This document shows, one piece after another, positions 55,297-62,448 of a stretch of DNA of 64,000 bases. Within the stretch, counting starts at the first letter, position 1, and each line of letters begins with the position of its first letter. The notes beneath the pieces are model-generated. The model was given only the letters and a program-made list of their open reading frames with translations. It was not told the DNA's origin and did no database searches. This DNA comes from Xylanibacter ruminicola Ga6B6 (lineage in GTDB: Bacteria; Bacteroidota; Bacteroidia; Bacteroidales; Bacteroidaceae): NCBI RefSeq assembly GCF_000687715.1, contig NZ_JHXD01000002.1, forward strand, positions 276,302 through 340,301, in the 5' to 3' direction. Both the position numbers and the translations under genes were made by a program.

Positions 55297-56256
55297 TTAC
55301 TGCTTCGGAACACTCTTCTTCACCTCCACCTTGCGGAACTTGTAGCCGGTGTTGGCTTTGACCTTCACCTCGCTGCCCATCTTCACGCCCTGGAGCTTGC
55401 CCTCGGTGATGTCGCCGGTCTTGTCGGTGCCACCTACAGTAACGGTAGCCTTGCCGGCCTCGATGGTGTTGGCGTTGGCAGCGTTGAACTGGATGTCGAA
55501 CTTGTTGGTGAGCACCTGGACGGTGAGGCAGGCGGGCTCGGTGTTGTCGAAGGTGTTGTCGAGCGTGGCGGCTACACCCTCGGGGGCGTCGGCGCCCTGG
55601 ATGTAGTACCATACGTAGACGGTTGCTCCGTCGTCAGCGATGTCCTTGGCTGTGGGCACTGTGGCGCTGAAGGCGGTGAGTGCGGGGGCCTCGGTGGCTG
55701 AGGTGCCGACGGCGTACATCAGCGTGCCCTGCGTGACCTCGGTGCTCTCTCCGGCGAAGGCCACGATGCCGGTGCCCTCGGCGATGAGCGATGCGTCGGT
55801 GCCGGCGATGACGCCTTCAGCGGCTTCGGGCAGCAGCGGCTTCACTTCGGGCTCGGTGCCGGTGGTGGCGAATGCGGCTGCCTTGGCGTAGATGGGTGTC
55901 AGCACGACGTCGCTGCCGGGCATCGAGAAGGTGCCGGTCTTGGTTGCAGCGTTCCAAGTTACTTCAATGGTGCGTATAACCAAATGGAGGGTTGACTCCT
56001 TTTGGATGTTGTAGTCGTTCAGTGTCTTCGAGTCTTCGAGTTCCTTGCCGGCGAAGATAAGACGCTGCATGTCGGTTGGTATCGACTCTTTGTCCTTGAT
56101 CATTCCTTTCACTTTTAAGATGGTGTAGGTAGATTCAACGTCGAGCGTGATGGTCTTGCCCGTCAGCGTCTTGACGAATATCTGCATGGCGCTTGCCGGT
56201 ACCGCAACCGTGAGTAGCAGCGCGAGCGTCATTATATATCTTGATATTGTTTTCAT
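55297..56256 (-). CDS. Secreted ubiquitin-domain protein fused to a Prevotella surface module
   Basis: Signal peptide of 23 residues ending VPASA, then a ubiquitin domain (residues 24-95, bases 55972-56187) opening [18 protein letters not shown] and closing [14 protein letters not shown]. By position, 55 of 72 residues match human ubiquitin. Ubiquitin residues L8, I44, H68, V70 and Lys 6, 11, 27, 33, 48 and 63 are kept; Lys29 is Met. Ala-Ser-Ala sits exactly before Met1. The LRGG tail is absent: TIEVTWN follows and leads into a module (about 100-319) with [24 protein letters not shown] and [11 protein letters not shown] that recurs in the next protein. Related to the B. fragilis secreted ubiquitin, but longer. 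Function unknown. Confidence 0.9.
   Translation of the reverse strand: MKTISRYIMTLALLLTVAVPASAMQIFVKTLTGKTITLDVESTYTILKVKGMIKDKESIPTDMQRLIFAGKELEDSKTLNDYNIQKESTLHLVIRTIEVTWNAATKTGTFSMPGSDVVLTPIYAKAAAFATTGTEPEVKPLLPEAAEGVIAGTDASLIAEGTGIVAFAGESTEVTQGTLMYAVGTSATEAPALTAFSATVPTAKDIADDGATVYVWYYIQGADAPEGVAATLDNTFDNTEPACLTVQVLTNKFDIQFNAANANTIEAGKATVTVGGTDKTGDITEGKLQGVKMGSEVKVKANTGYKFRKVEVKKSVPKQ
55972..56187 (-). other. Ubiquitin domain within the secreted protein
   Basis: 72 codons from ubiquitin Met1 to Arg72. By eye the DNA of this segment is less G+C-rich than the segment coding for the rest of the same protein. Confidence 0.92.
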
Positions 56257-56290
56257 ATATTGTATTTCTTTATGTTGTTTATACCTTTTA

Positions 56291-56312
56291 TATTATATAC
56301 GCGCGAGAGGGG
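56291..56312. repeat. Alternating CG/TA tract, copy 2
   Basis: TATTATATACGCGCGAGAGG, between the 429-residue protein gene and the ubiquitin gene. Confidence 0.7.
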
Positions 56313-56317
56313 GGCGG

Positions 56318-57607
56318 TCAGTTCGTCGGCTCAATGGTGAACACAAACTTGGTAGTGCCCTCGCCACGATCCTTAATATCGTCGCTGAACGATACGCTGG
56401 AGGCATTGCCGGTCCAGGTGCTGCCCGACCAGCCTTCGCCTGATGCTTGCCAACGCGATGTAGTCACTTCAATCTTGGTGAAGTTGCCGAGGGTGGTGGT
56501 AAATGTTCCGCCTCCTATGAAATTCTTTTCATCGAAGTCTATATCGCCGGCAGTTATAGTGACACCGTCCTTGGTGAAAGAATTTCCACTGCCGGTTATA
56601 TCATCGTTGTTCCACGTTACGGTGATGGGGACGGCAGCCTTCGCCTTCTTCTCCGCCTTCACGCCGAGCACTTTCTTCGAGCCGGTGTAGGTGACGGTGA
56701 CGGTCTGGCCCTTCGTCACGCCGGCGGCGGGGTCGGCCTTCCACTTGTCGGTCTCTGGAGTGCCCTCGGCGAACTCAACGGTGTAGGTGGGTTCGGGCAG
56801 CACGGTGACTTGGAGGGGCTTGGGGTCGGTGTCGCTATGCTCGTCGTCGCCCTTGATGTAGTACCACACGTAGCAGGTGCCTGCTGCTTCGACGGTCTCA
56901 GCCGTTGGGATGGCGGCGCTCCACTGGGTCTCGGCCAGTGCGATGGCGTCGGCCTGGGAGAAGTTCTTGTCGGTGGTGACGTAGTACATCAGTGTGCCGC
57001 CGGTGACTGCGCCGTCAGCCACGACTGCGAGCGGAGCCTCGGTCTTGGCAGCGGCATCCTCTGCTGCGGTCAGCCCTTGGAAAGCCAGAGTAGCCTGCGG
57101 GTAGTACTCGGGCTCCAGTGTCACGTTGCCGCCGGGCATCGTGAACGTGCCGGTGTTCTTGGCCTTGTCCCAGGCGACCTCGGGGCCGGAGGAGGCGGGG
57201 GCGTCGGAGGCTGGTTCTATGGTGAAGGTAATCGTCCAAGGTCTATCCCCAGAATCGTCTGTTAAGTATCCCCCGAACGGAACCGCTGCAGCATTACCTG
57301 TCCACGTCCTGCCGCCACTCCAGCCCTCACCACTGAAGCCATTGATATAGCCTCCGGTGATTTCGATTTTGGTGAAGTTGCCAAGCTCGGTCGTGAACGT
57401 GCCCTTTTCTTCATCGTACGCCAGCTGCCATTCATCAGCATAATAATAGACGATATCACCCGAAAGCGTGACGCCGTCTTTGCTGTTGTTGTTTTCATAG
57501 GTTTCGCCACTGGACCATTTGACGGTAATCACGTCCGTGGCCCACGCTCCGGTCGTCACGGCTAACAGCGCGACGAGCGTCAGTATTGTTTTTTTAATTT
57601 GTATCAT
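56318..57607 (-). CDS. Secreted protein with a duplicated domain flanking a shared surface module
   Basis: Signal peptide MIQIKKTILTLVALLAVTTGAWA. Two copies of one ~110-residue domain (about 25-135 and 318-429) share KDGVT, GTFTTxLGNFTKIEVT, SGEGWSG, WTGNA and FTIEP. Between them lies the module that also follows ubiquitin in the next gene: VAWDKAKNTGTFTMPGGNV, GTLMYYV, AAIPTAETV and CYVWYYIKGDD. No catalytic motif is visible. Carbohydrate or protein binding is possible; function unknown. Confidence 0.75.
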   Translation of the reverse strand: MIQIKKTILTLVALLAVTTGAWATDVITVKWSSGETYENNNSKDGVTLSGDIVYYYADEWQLAYDEEKGTFTTELGNFTKIEITGGYINGFSGEGWSGGRTWTGNAAAVPFGGYLTDDSGDRPWTITFTIEPASDAPASSGPEVAWDKAKNTGTFTMPGGNVTLEPEYYPQATLAFQGLTAAEDAAAKTEAPLAVVADGAVTGGTLMYYVTTDKNFSQADAIALAETQWSAAIPTAETVEAAGTCYVWYYIKGDDEHSDTDPKPLQVTVLPEPTYTVEFAEGTPETDKWKADPAAGVTKGQTVTVTYTGSKKVLGVKAEKKAKAAVPITVTWNNDDITGSGNSFTKDGVTITAGDIDFDEKNFIGGGTFTTTLGNFTKIEVTTSRWQASGEGWSGSTWTGNASSVSFSDDIKDRGEGTTKFVFTIEPTN

Positions 57608-57717
57608 AATCTTAATGTTTTAATGTTTCTTTGTTCTTGATTCTATTCACTCCCCTCCCTCAGCAGGCGATTTAGTCCTTAAGCGGACAAAATCTTCAAG
57701 GCCGGGGGTGGGTCTCC

Positions 57718-58722
57718 TTATTCGGGCACCACCGGTGTTACGTCCCCGCCGTCCTGCGCCTCGGCCTCCAGCGAGTACTGTCCGGCCTCCACCTTCGTGG
57801 CGGCATCCACGGGCTCGCCCTGCTTGTCCAGCAGTCGGCGCTGCTGGAAGAGCACCTCGTCGTCGGCCGTCACCGTCCAGCCCTCGTTCGACTGCAGACC
57901 CTCGTCCACCGCCTCGCGCCAGGTCTCGCCCTGGTAGTAGCTGAAGTAGACGTTGTTGGCGATTTTCAGCTTCTTCACGCCGCGCGGGAACACCTGCTGC
58001 ACGTAGTAGTCCTGGTCCTGATTCACCACGTCGATGGCGTGGTCGTAGGGGCTCACGCCCTGCTGCTGCTCCACCACGGCGAAGGCGTTGATGACCATCA
58101 CCGTCTCCACATACACCAGGTCGGCCGCCACGCGGGCCCTCTGCATGGCCTGCGCGTCGATGCCCGCCTGCTGCTCGTTGCGCTGGGCAATGAGCGTCTG
58201 CACCTGCTGGTTCTCCGTCTTCAGCTGACCGACCAGCGCCGTGACGGCGAGCGTCGTGCAGTCGTCGGCCAGGGGCGACACTTCGAGCTGCTGGATGAGC
58301 TGGGCGATGTGGGTCGATTCCAGCTCGTAGCCCTCGCTGATGTTCACCTGATAGTCGCGCATGGCCTGCAGCACGCGGGGTGCCGCCTCCTTCTGCGCAG
58401 CGGTGCCCACGCGGCCCAGCGCCTCCACCATGGTGCGCAGACCTACGAAGGTGTTGTCGCGCACCTGGTCGGCCTCGGCTATCTGGTCCGACAGCGGGCT
58501 GCGCGTGATGGTGCGGTAGGCCTCGTCCTCGGCCTGTACGGCGGCCACCAGTGCCGTGTTCTGACTGACGATCATTGCCGGGCAGTCCTGTCCCAGTTCG
58601 GTCACGATGAGCGTCCCTACGCGCTCCTGAAACCGCTGCATCCACGAGAGGTGGGCGGCGTGGGGAGCGTGGTTCGCCTTGTTGATAAAGGCGTTGATTT
58701 GATGAAATCTTGTTGTTGCCAT
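57718..58722 (-). CDS. DUF6261-like helical protein
   Basis: 334 residues, no signal peptide, almost entirely alpha-helical up to a short variable tail rich in Glu, Ala and Gly. It resembles the Bacteroidota DUF6261 family of unknown function; I am only moderately sure. It differs from its secreted neighbours in lacking export signals, and its DNA is very G+C-rich. A frame on the same strand offset by one base is open for most of its length, but encodes an Arg/Gly-rich product and is a shadow. Confidence 0.65.
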   Translation of the reverse strand: MATTRFHQINAFINKANHAPHAAHLSWMQRFQERVGTLIVTELGQDCPAMIVSQNTALVAAVQAEDEAYRTITRSPLSDQIAEADQVRDNTFVGLRTMVEALGRVGTAAQKEAAPRVLQAMRDYQVNISEGYELESTHIAQLIQQLEVSPLADDCTTLAVTALVGQLKTENQQVQTLIAQRNEQQAGIDAQAMQRARVAADLVYVETVMVINAFAVVEQQQGVSPYDHAIDVVNQDQDYYVQQVFPRGVKKLKIANNVYFSYYQGETWREAVDEGLQSNEGWTVTADDEVLFQQRRLLDKQGEPVDAATKVEAGQYSLEAEAQDGGDVTPVVPE

Positions 58723-58881
58723 ATCGTTTAATGTTTAAGTTAATCTAAGTTTTGGAGTCTCCTTCGGAGAGAAATCATTCAAATCATTCAAAATCTTACA
58801 AATTTATTTTATTTTATCTGTTCGATTTGGTCAGATTTGTCAGATTTCTGCCCCGACAGGGGCACTCTTTTCATGAAATTG

Positions 58882-59133
58882 ATATACGAATCCCGATTTC
58901 CGTGGCGTAAATCCGAGTTCTGAGCCTCGGGCGGTGCTTCACCGCAGCGGAAGAGCAAGCTTTTTGCCTCGGCAGACCGATTTCCGCATCGGAAGAGCAA
59001 GTTTTTTGCCCCGAAATGCCGATTTCCGCATCGGAAGAGCCGTTTTTTTGCCTCGGGCAGCGGATTTCCGCAGCGGAAATCCATGTTTTTTGCCTCGGGC
59101 CGAGCTTCTCCGCCCCGTAGGAGCACTCCTTTC
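58882..59133. repeat. Six tandem 42-bp repeats
   Basis: Units start at 58882, 58924, 58966, 59008, 59050 and 59092; the first and last are the most diverged. The typical unit opens GCCTCGGGC, holds GATTTCCGCA and GGAAGAGC, and ends in T6. Because 42 is a multiple of three, the minus strand keeps an open frame (58809-59126) that reads a 14-residue repeat, RCGN...EAK.LLF. Whether this 105-residue protein is made is uncertain; it has no signal peptide. Confidence 0.8.
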
Positions 59134-59222
59134 TCGCCATCGTCATCATCGCCTCCATCGTCATATACTCGAATTCTTGTATTCCTGTCTCCTTGTATTC
59201 TCGTCTCCTTGAATACTATACA

Positions 59223-59254
59223 TTATATATATATATATACGCGCGCGAGGGAGG
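59223..59254. repeat. Alternating CG/TA tract, copy 3
   Basis: TTATATATATATATATAC then GCGCGCGAGGGAGG, the longest of the three copies. On the minus strand it is followed by three near-copies of AATACAAGGAGAC. The 569 bases between 58723 and 59291 hold this tract, the 42-bp repeats and no secure gene. Confidence 0.7.
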
Positions 59255-59291
59255 TTACTCTGAGGGATCAGAATGCCGTCCCCTGATTCAC

Positions 59292-60584
59292 TTAGGGGTT
59301 GGGCGCAACCTCCTGAACGAGGCGGACGCTGCACCCGAGGCACCGATTGATGCTGTTCGCGGGTTCCAGACTGCCCGAATTGAATTTCACGCGGTACGCA
59401 TAGTCCGCGCCATCAGGCGTAGCAGACCCGTAGTAGCCGTCCGAGCCCAGACCGATCATCTCCGAGCCATACCGGCAGCCTGCAGCCGGCAGGAACACAC
59501 AGCCGGCAGACTCCATCTTAGTCCAATCCGCAGCGGTGTAGCTGTTGCCTTCCCAGCCATACTCGTCTGTTGCGTTGACACCTGTCGGAGCCGCCACGCC
59601 GTCGGGGTGAGTATAGGTGTCGGGGAAGAGGATAACGCCCCCCACATCGTTTACCTTAGCCTTGGCATAGCGGCCGTTCTCGGTGCCGTTCACGGTAGAT
59701 GCACTGCGGGTCTTCAGCAGATATGCCCACTCGTCACTTGTCAGCGTGCGCCAGCCTGCGCCCATCGTTGCGCCCCAGTCCACGAAGTCGCCGGAATAAT
59801 CGTCGTTGTTTGAAGAAGTACTCATGCCGTATGTGGTGGCAGATGTGCTCCAGCCGAAGTGGTCCCATGCGTCTGCGCTGTGGCTGGTGTAATAGTCATA
59901 CTGGTTGTCGAAGAAGCTCCACTTCGACGATGCGTAGCGCAGGTTACCCTTCGAGAAATAAACCTGCTTGCCATCGCTGACGCTGAACTTGCCGCTGATG
60001 GCCCCGTCGGGAACGCTGGCCTCAGCCGCTTCGCTTGTAGCCTTGACGCCCTTCACCTTCAGTCGTCCGTTGTACTGCAGCGTCACCTTCTCCGTGCCGT
60101 CGCCCTTCAGTCCGCCGATGGGCAGCGCCTGGGCCTGGCCGTCGCCAACCTTCACCGTCCACTTGTCGGCATCCTTCACGCCGTCCTTCATGTAAGCGTA
60201 GAGGGGGGAGGTGGCGCTGACGGGGATGCCTTGAACATAACTACCAAAAATTAAATTGATGATGGTTTCGCCATCGGCTATAACCGTGACCGGGGTGCTT
60301 GCGCCGTTAAATTCGCCAATGCTGACGATGCTGGTGTTGCGGGAGGTGATTCCGGTAAGAGGCATGCCAACAGAGGACATACTGCTGATTAAATCACTGA
60401 AGGATTGGCCCGAAACGGCCTCATAGAGTTCGCCGATGGTAGTGGCGTAGGGCAGCGGCTGCTCCAGCGAGCGTGTCTGTTCGCGGTAAGTGGCCGTAAT
60501 CAAATGCTTGGCGTCCTGCGCCCACGCGCCCGTCGCCGCCGTCATGAGCAGCACGAGCAGAAGTAATAGTCTTGTTTTCTTCAT
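59292..60584 (-). CDS. Secreted FISUMP-domain protein
   Basis: Signal peptide MKKTRLLLLLVLLMTAATGAWA. The C-terminal ~220 residues form a Fib_succ_major (FISUMP) domain: GKQVYFSKGNLRYASSKWSF, DFVDWGATMGAGWRTLTSDE and the ending FNSGSLEPANSINRCLGCSVR. The N-terminal part (about 25-190) is beta-rich with a segment PYATTIGELYEAVSG. FISUMP domains are common in Bacteroidota surface proteins with no known enzyme activity. It has a consensus promoter and may lead the secreted-protein cluster. Confidence 0.82.
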   Translation of the reverse strand: MKKTRLLLLLVLLMTAATGAWAQDAKHLITATYREQTRSLEQPLPYATTIGELYEAVSGQSFSDLISSMSSVGMPLTGITSRNTSIVSIGEFNGASTPVTVIADGETIINLIFGSYVQGIPVSATSPLYAYMKDGVKDADKWTVKVGDGQAQALPIGGLKGDGTEKVTLQYNGRLKVKGVKATSEAAEASVPDGAISGKFSVSDGKQVYFSKGNLRYASSKWSFFDNQYDYYTSHSADAWDHFGWSTSATTYGMSTSSNNDDYSGDFVDWGATMGAGWRTLTSDEWAYLLKTRSASTVNGTENGRYAKAKVNDVGGVILFPDTYTHPDGVAAPTGVNATDEYGWEGNSYTAADWTKMESAGCVFLPAAGCRYGSEMIGLGSDGYYGSATPDGADYAYRVKFNSGSLEPANSINRCLGCSVRLVQEVAPNP

Positions 60585-60691
60585 AATTAAATTGTTTTAA
60601 AGGGTTAATATCAAATACTTAAAATTCATTCATTAGGTTATTAGTAGGTATTATATGGTATTGATATCATTAGTTTGTAGTAATATGGCTA

Positions 60692-60722
60692 CAAAAATAA
60701 GCAAAATCTTCGAAACCTGCAA
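60692..60722 (-). promoter_or_regulatory. Promoter of the FISUMP gene
   Basis: Minus strand: TTG at 60722-60720, 20 bases, TATTTTTG at 60699-60692. The leader is about 100 bases. No other consensus promoter was found down to 51669, so much of the cluster could depend on this one. Confidence 0.7.
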
Positions 60723-60744
60723 GTTTTTTTTGGCCTGAAGTGAA

Positions 60745-60786
60745 GATTTTGTAAATTCTGCCACTGATTTTGTAAATTCTGCCACT
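60745..60786. repeat. Perfect tandem duplication of 21 bp
   Basis: GATTTTGTAAATTCTGCCAC plus T occurs twice in succession (60745-60765 and 60766-60786). On the minus strand it would read VAEFTKS twice, but no convincing gene covers it. Confidence 0.9.
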
Positions 60787-61089
60787 CCGCGGGGGCGGGC
60801 CCCGCCGGGGGGAGGGTCCCCCCAGACTGTCCTTTTCTTTGTCGCAAAGAAAAGAACTAAAAGAAACACCACCCTCTAAATCTCCCTTTGTAAGGGAGAC
60901 TTAACCGCTCCTCCTCGTCGCTCTTTCATTAAGGTATGCTCGGGGCATCAAAGCCCCGGCATGGATTGCTTTCGGCTGCGTGATGTTTTGGCGACAGCCA
61001 ACATCTAATACCATGCTAAAACACCTAGGGGTCGTAGGGGCGAGCAGCCCCTAAATAATACTCCCTCCGCATGGAGTGTGCGGAGGGAG
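60787..61089. repeat. Intergenic region rich in hairpins
   Basis: No gene is supported here. Seen: a GC block of alternating G and C runs (60788-60822), GGGGC-ATCAAA-GCCCC (about 60941-60957), GTAGGGGC/GCCCCTA (about 61035-61053) and an 11-bp perfect stem CTCCCTCCGCA/TGCGGAGGGAG (61061-61071 with 61079-61089). The last may stop transcripts of the minus-strand STAS-like gene, whose stop is 24 bases away, though its T run is weak. Confidence 0.6.
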
Positions 61090-61112
61090 ATCTTATGGTT
61101 TCAGATATAAGC

Positions 61113-61457
61113 TTACATAGCAATGAGGAATTCCGAAAGACTTTCCATGTCTTGGAATTCGTACATCTTTGCGTTTTCTACGCCACGCTTGCGTTCGCGA
61201 CTGCGGCCATCGCGTACTTTCGTCATCATCGTAGCCACGTCGTTGTTCTGATTGACGAGTGTAAATGTCTTGCCGCCCATGTCGTCGATGATGTTGCAAA
61301 CCTCATCGGCAAACGAGCGCGACATGAAGCCGATGCCCTCGAAATCGAGTGTTACCTCGTCGGCATCGTCGTTAATGCATTTGCGCAGCTCAGAAGCTCT
61401 GGAACGTGTGTAGAGATCTGCGCTATAGATATCCTGCAGTCTGATTGTCTGTTTCAT
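61113..61457 (-). CDS. STAS-like protein (DUF4325 type)
   Basis: 114 residues. The STAS-like motif EVTLDFEGIGFMSRSFADEV matches the DUF4325 group, where SRSFADE is conserved; the usual phospho-acceptor Asp-Ser-Ser of SpoIIAA is not present. The C-terminus has a basic segment RDGRSRERKRG. It follows the ATPase gene by 12 bases. The pair probably forms a switch in which the two proteins interact; its target is unknown. Confidence 0.82.
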   Translation of the reverse strand: MKQTIRLQDIYSADLYTRSRASELRKCINDDADEVTLDFEGIGFMSRSFADEVCNIIDDMGGKTFTLVNQNNDVATMMTKVRDGRSRERKRGVENAKMYEFQDMESLSEFLIAM

Positions 61458-61469
61458 ATCATCACCTCC

Positions 61470-62381
61470 TTATTCTAGATAGTCAATATAATTAAATCCT
61501 TTGGGTAATACAACTGGGATACGCATGAGTATAACAGTGCCATTCCATCTGAAGATGTTACCCAGGTCGATATAGTCGTTTGCTCCATTCTCATATCGGT
61601 GGAATGCTCCGCCCGACAACATAAAGAACCCTCCCTTCATACCTGTTACGAGCATTGCCTTAGAAGTTGAAATGCCATAGCCACGGTTCTCTGCCTCTGG
61701 ACGATTCTTGGTAGAGTATCCTTCGTTGGCCAGTTTTAATGCTTCGGCCTCATTACCATCGATTTCTTGCTGATACAATCCTGCTTTCTTAAAACTACCG
61801 GCTATGTTAATACCAGTATCTGCAATACAGAGATTGATTACACCTTCTTTTTCAAGATACTGCGAGAATACGTATCCATTGGGGCTCTGCGAGTGCTCGT
61901 AGATGTTGTCGAGCAGTTCGCTGATGAGATAGCTCAGCGACGAGCTGCCGCCCTGGCCGATATTTGCCTGCTTCATGAGCACGGTCTTCATGATAGATCC
62001 GAATGTATCCTTGTTCGAATCGGTCATGGCAAAGCTACACAGCGGCAGATAGGTCTTGTCAGTGTATTTCTGCATAACTGCCTCGATGTCCTCACTCTTC
62101 TCCTGACCGAAATGAAGCATGCGGTCGAAGCAGATGCTGTTAAGATACGACTGTATGCGTAGCGATATGTTGATGCATTCGATATCCTTGCCCGATGTAT
62201 TCTTGTAGATAGCTAATGGGGCAAGAAAGAATGGATGCAGAAAGGTTACGTCGGCAAAGTCCCACTGTACGTCATCAGCAGCTTCAGTCTCAGCCATCAC
62301 CTTAATCATGTAGTTGAAACTGTAGCCAATGCGAACCTCCTCGGTTACATTTGGAATCTTTACTATTACCTTTTTTGCCAT
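61470..62381 (-). CDS. GHKL-type ATP-binding protein with N-terminal STAS-like segment
   Basis: 303 residues, no membrane segment. N-terminal ~90 residues include DVQWDFADVTFLHPFFLAPL, similar to a STAS strand-helix. The C-terminal HATPase has an N box (LISELLDNIYEHS), a G1-like motif (CIADTGINI) and a G2-like motif (NRGYGISTSK), followed by FRWNGTVILMRIP. It resembles anti-sigma-factor kinases more than histidine kinases, since there is no HisKA. It forms an operon with the STAS-like gene and has its own promoter. Confidence 0.82.
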   Translation of the reverse strand: MAKKVIVKIPNVTEEVRIGYSFNYMIKVMAETEAADDVQWDFADVTFLHPFFLAPLAIYKNTSGKDIECINISLRIQSYLNSICFDRMLHFGQEKSEDIEAVMQKYTDKTYLPLCSFAMTDSNKDTFGSIMKTVLMKQANIGQGGSSSLSYLISELLDNIYEHSQSPNGYVFSQYLEKEGVINLCIADTGINIAGSFKKAGLYQQEIDGNEAEALKLANEGYSTKNRPEAENRGYGISTSKAMLVTGMKGGFFMLSGGAFHRYENGANDYIDLGNIFRWNGTVILMRIPVVLPKGFNYIDYLE

Positions 62382-62401
62382 TTCTATATCATTTCACGCC
62401 G

Positions 62402-62431
62402 CAAAGATACAATAATTTTCGGATATTGCAA
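62402..62431 (-). promoter_or_regulatory. Promoter of the ATPase/STAS-like pair
   Basis: Minus strand: TTG at 62431-62429, 19 bases, TATCTTTG at 62409-62402. Confidence 0.78.
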
Positions 62432-62448
62432 GGGGTTTTGGGGGAAAA

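Noticed and set aside
55972..56187. Ubiquitin domain as a conjugation-competent ubiquitin
   Set aside because: The C-terminal Gly-Gly is missing and the chain continues without a break, so it cannot be attached to targets in the usual way.
57647..58645. Arg/Gly-rich open frame overlapping the DUF6261-like gene on the same strand
   Set aside because: Composition is typical of a shifted frame in G+C-rich DNA; no family features.
58882..59133. 42-bp repeats read as a CRISPR array
   Set aside because: Units are contiguous with no unique spacers and there are no cas genes.
60651..60872. Small minus-strand frame containing VAEFTKS twice
   Set aside because: It crosses the FISUMP promoter region, consists largely of repeat DNA and has no family features.
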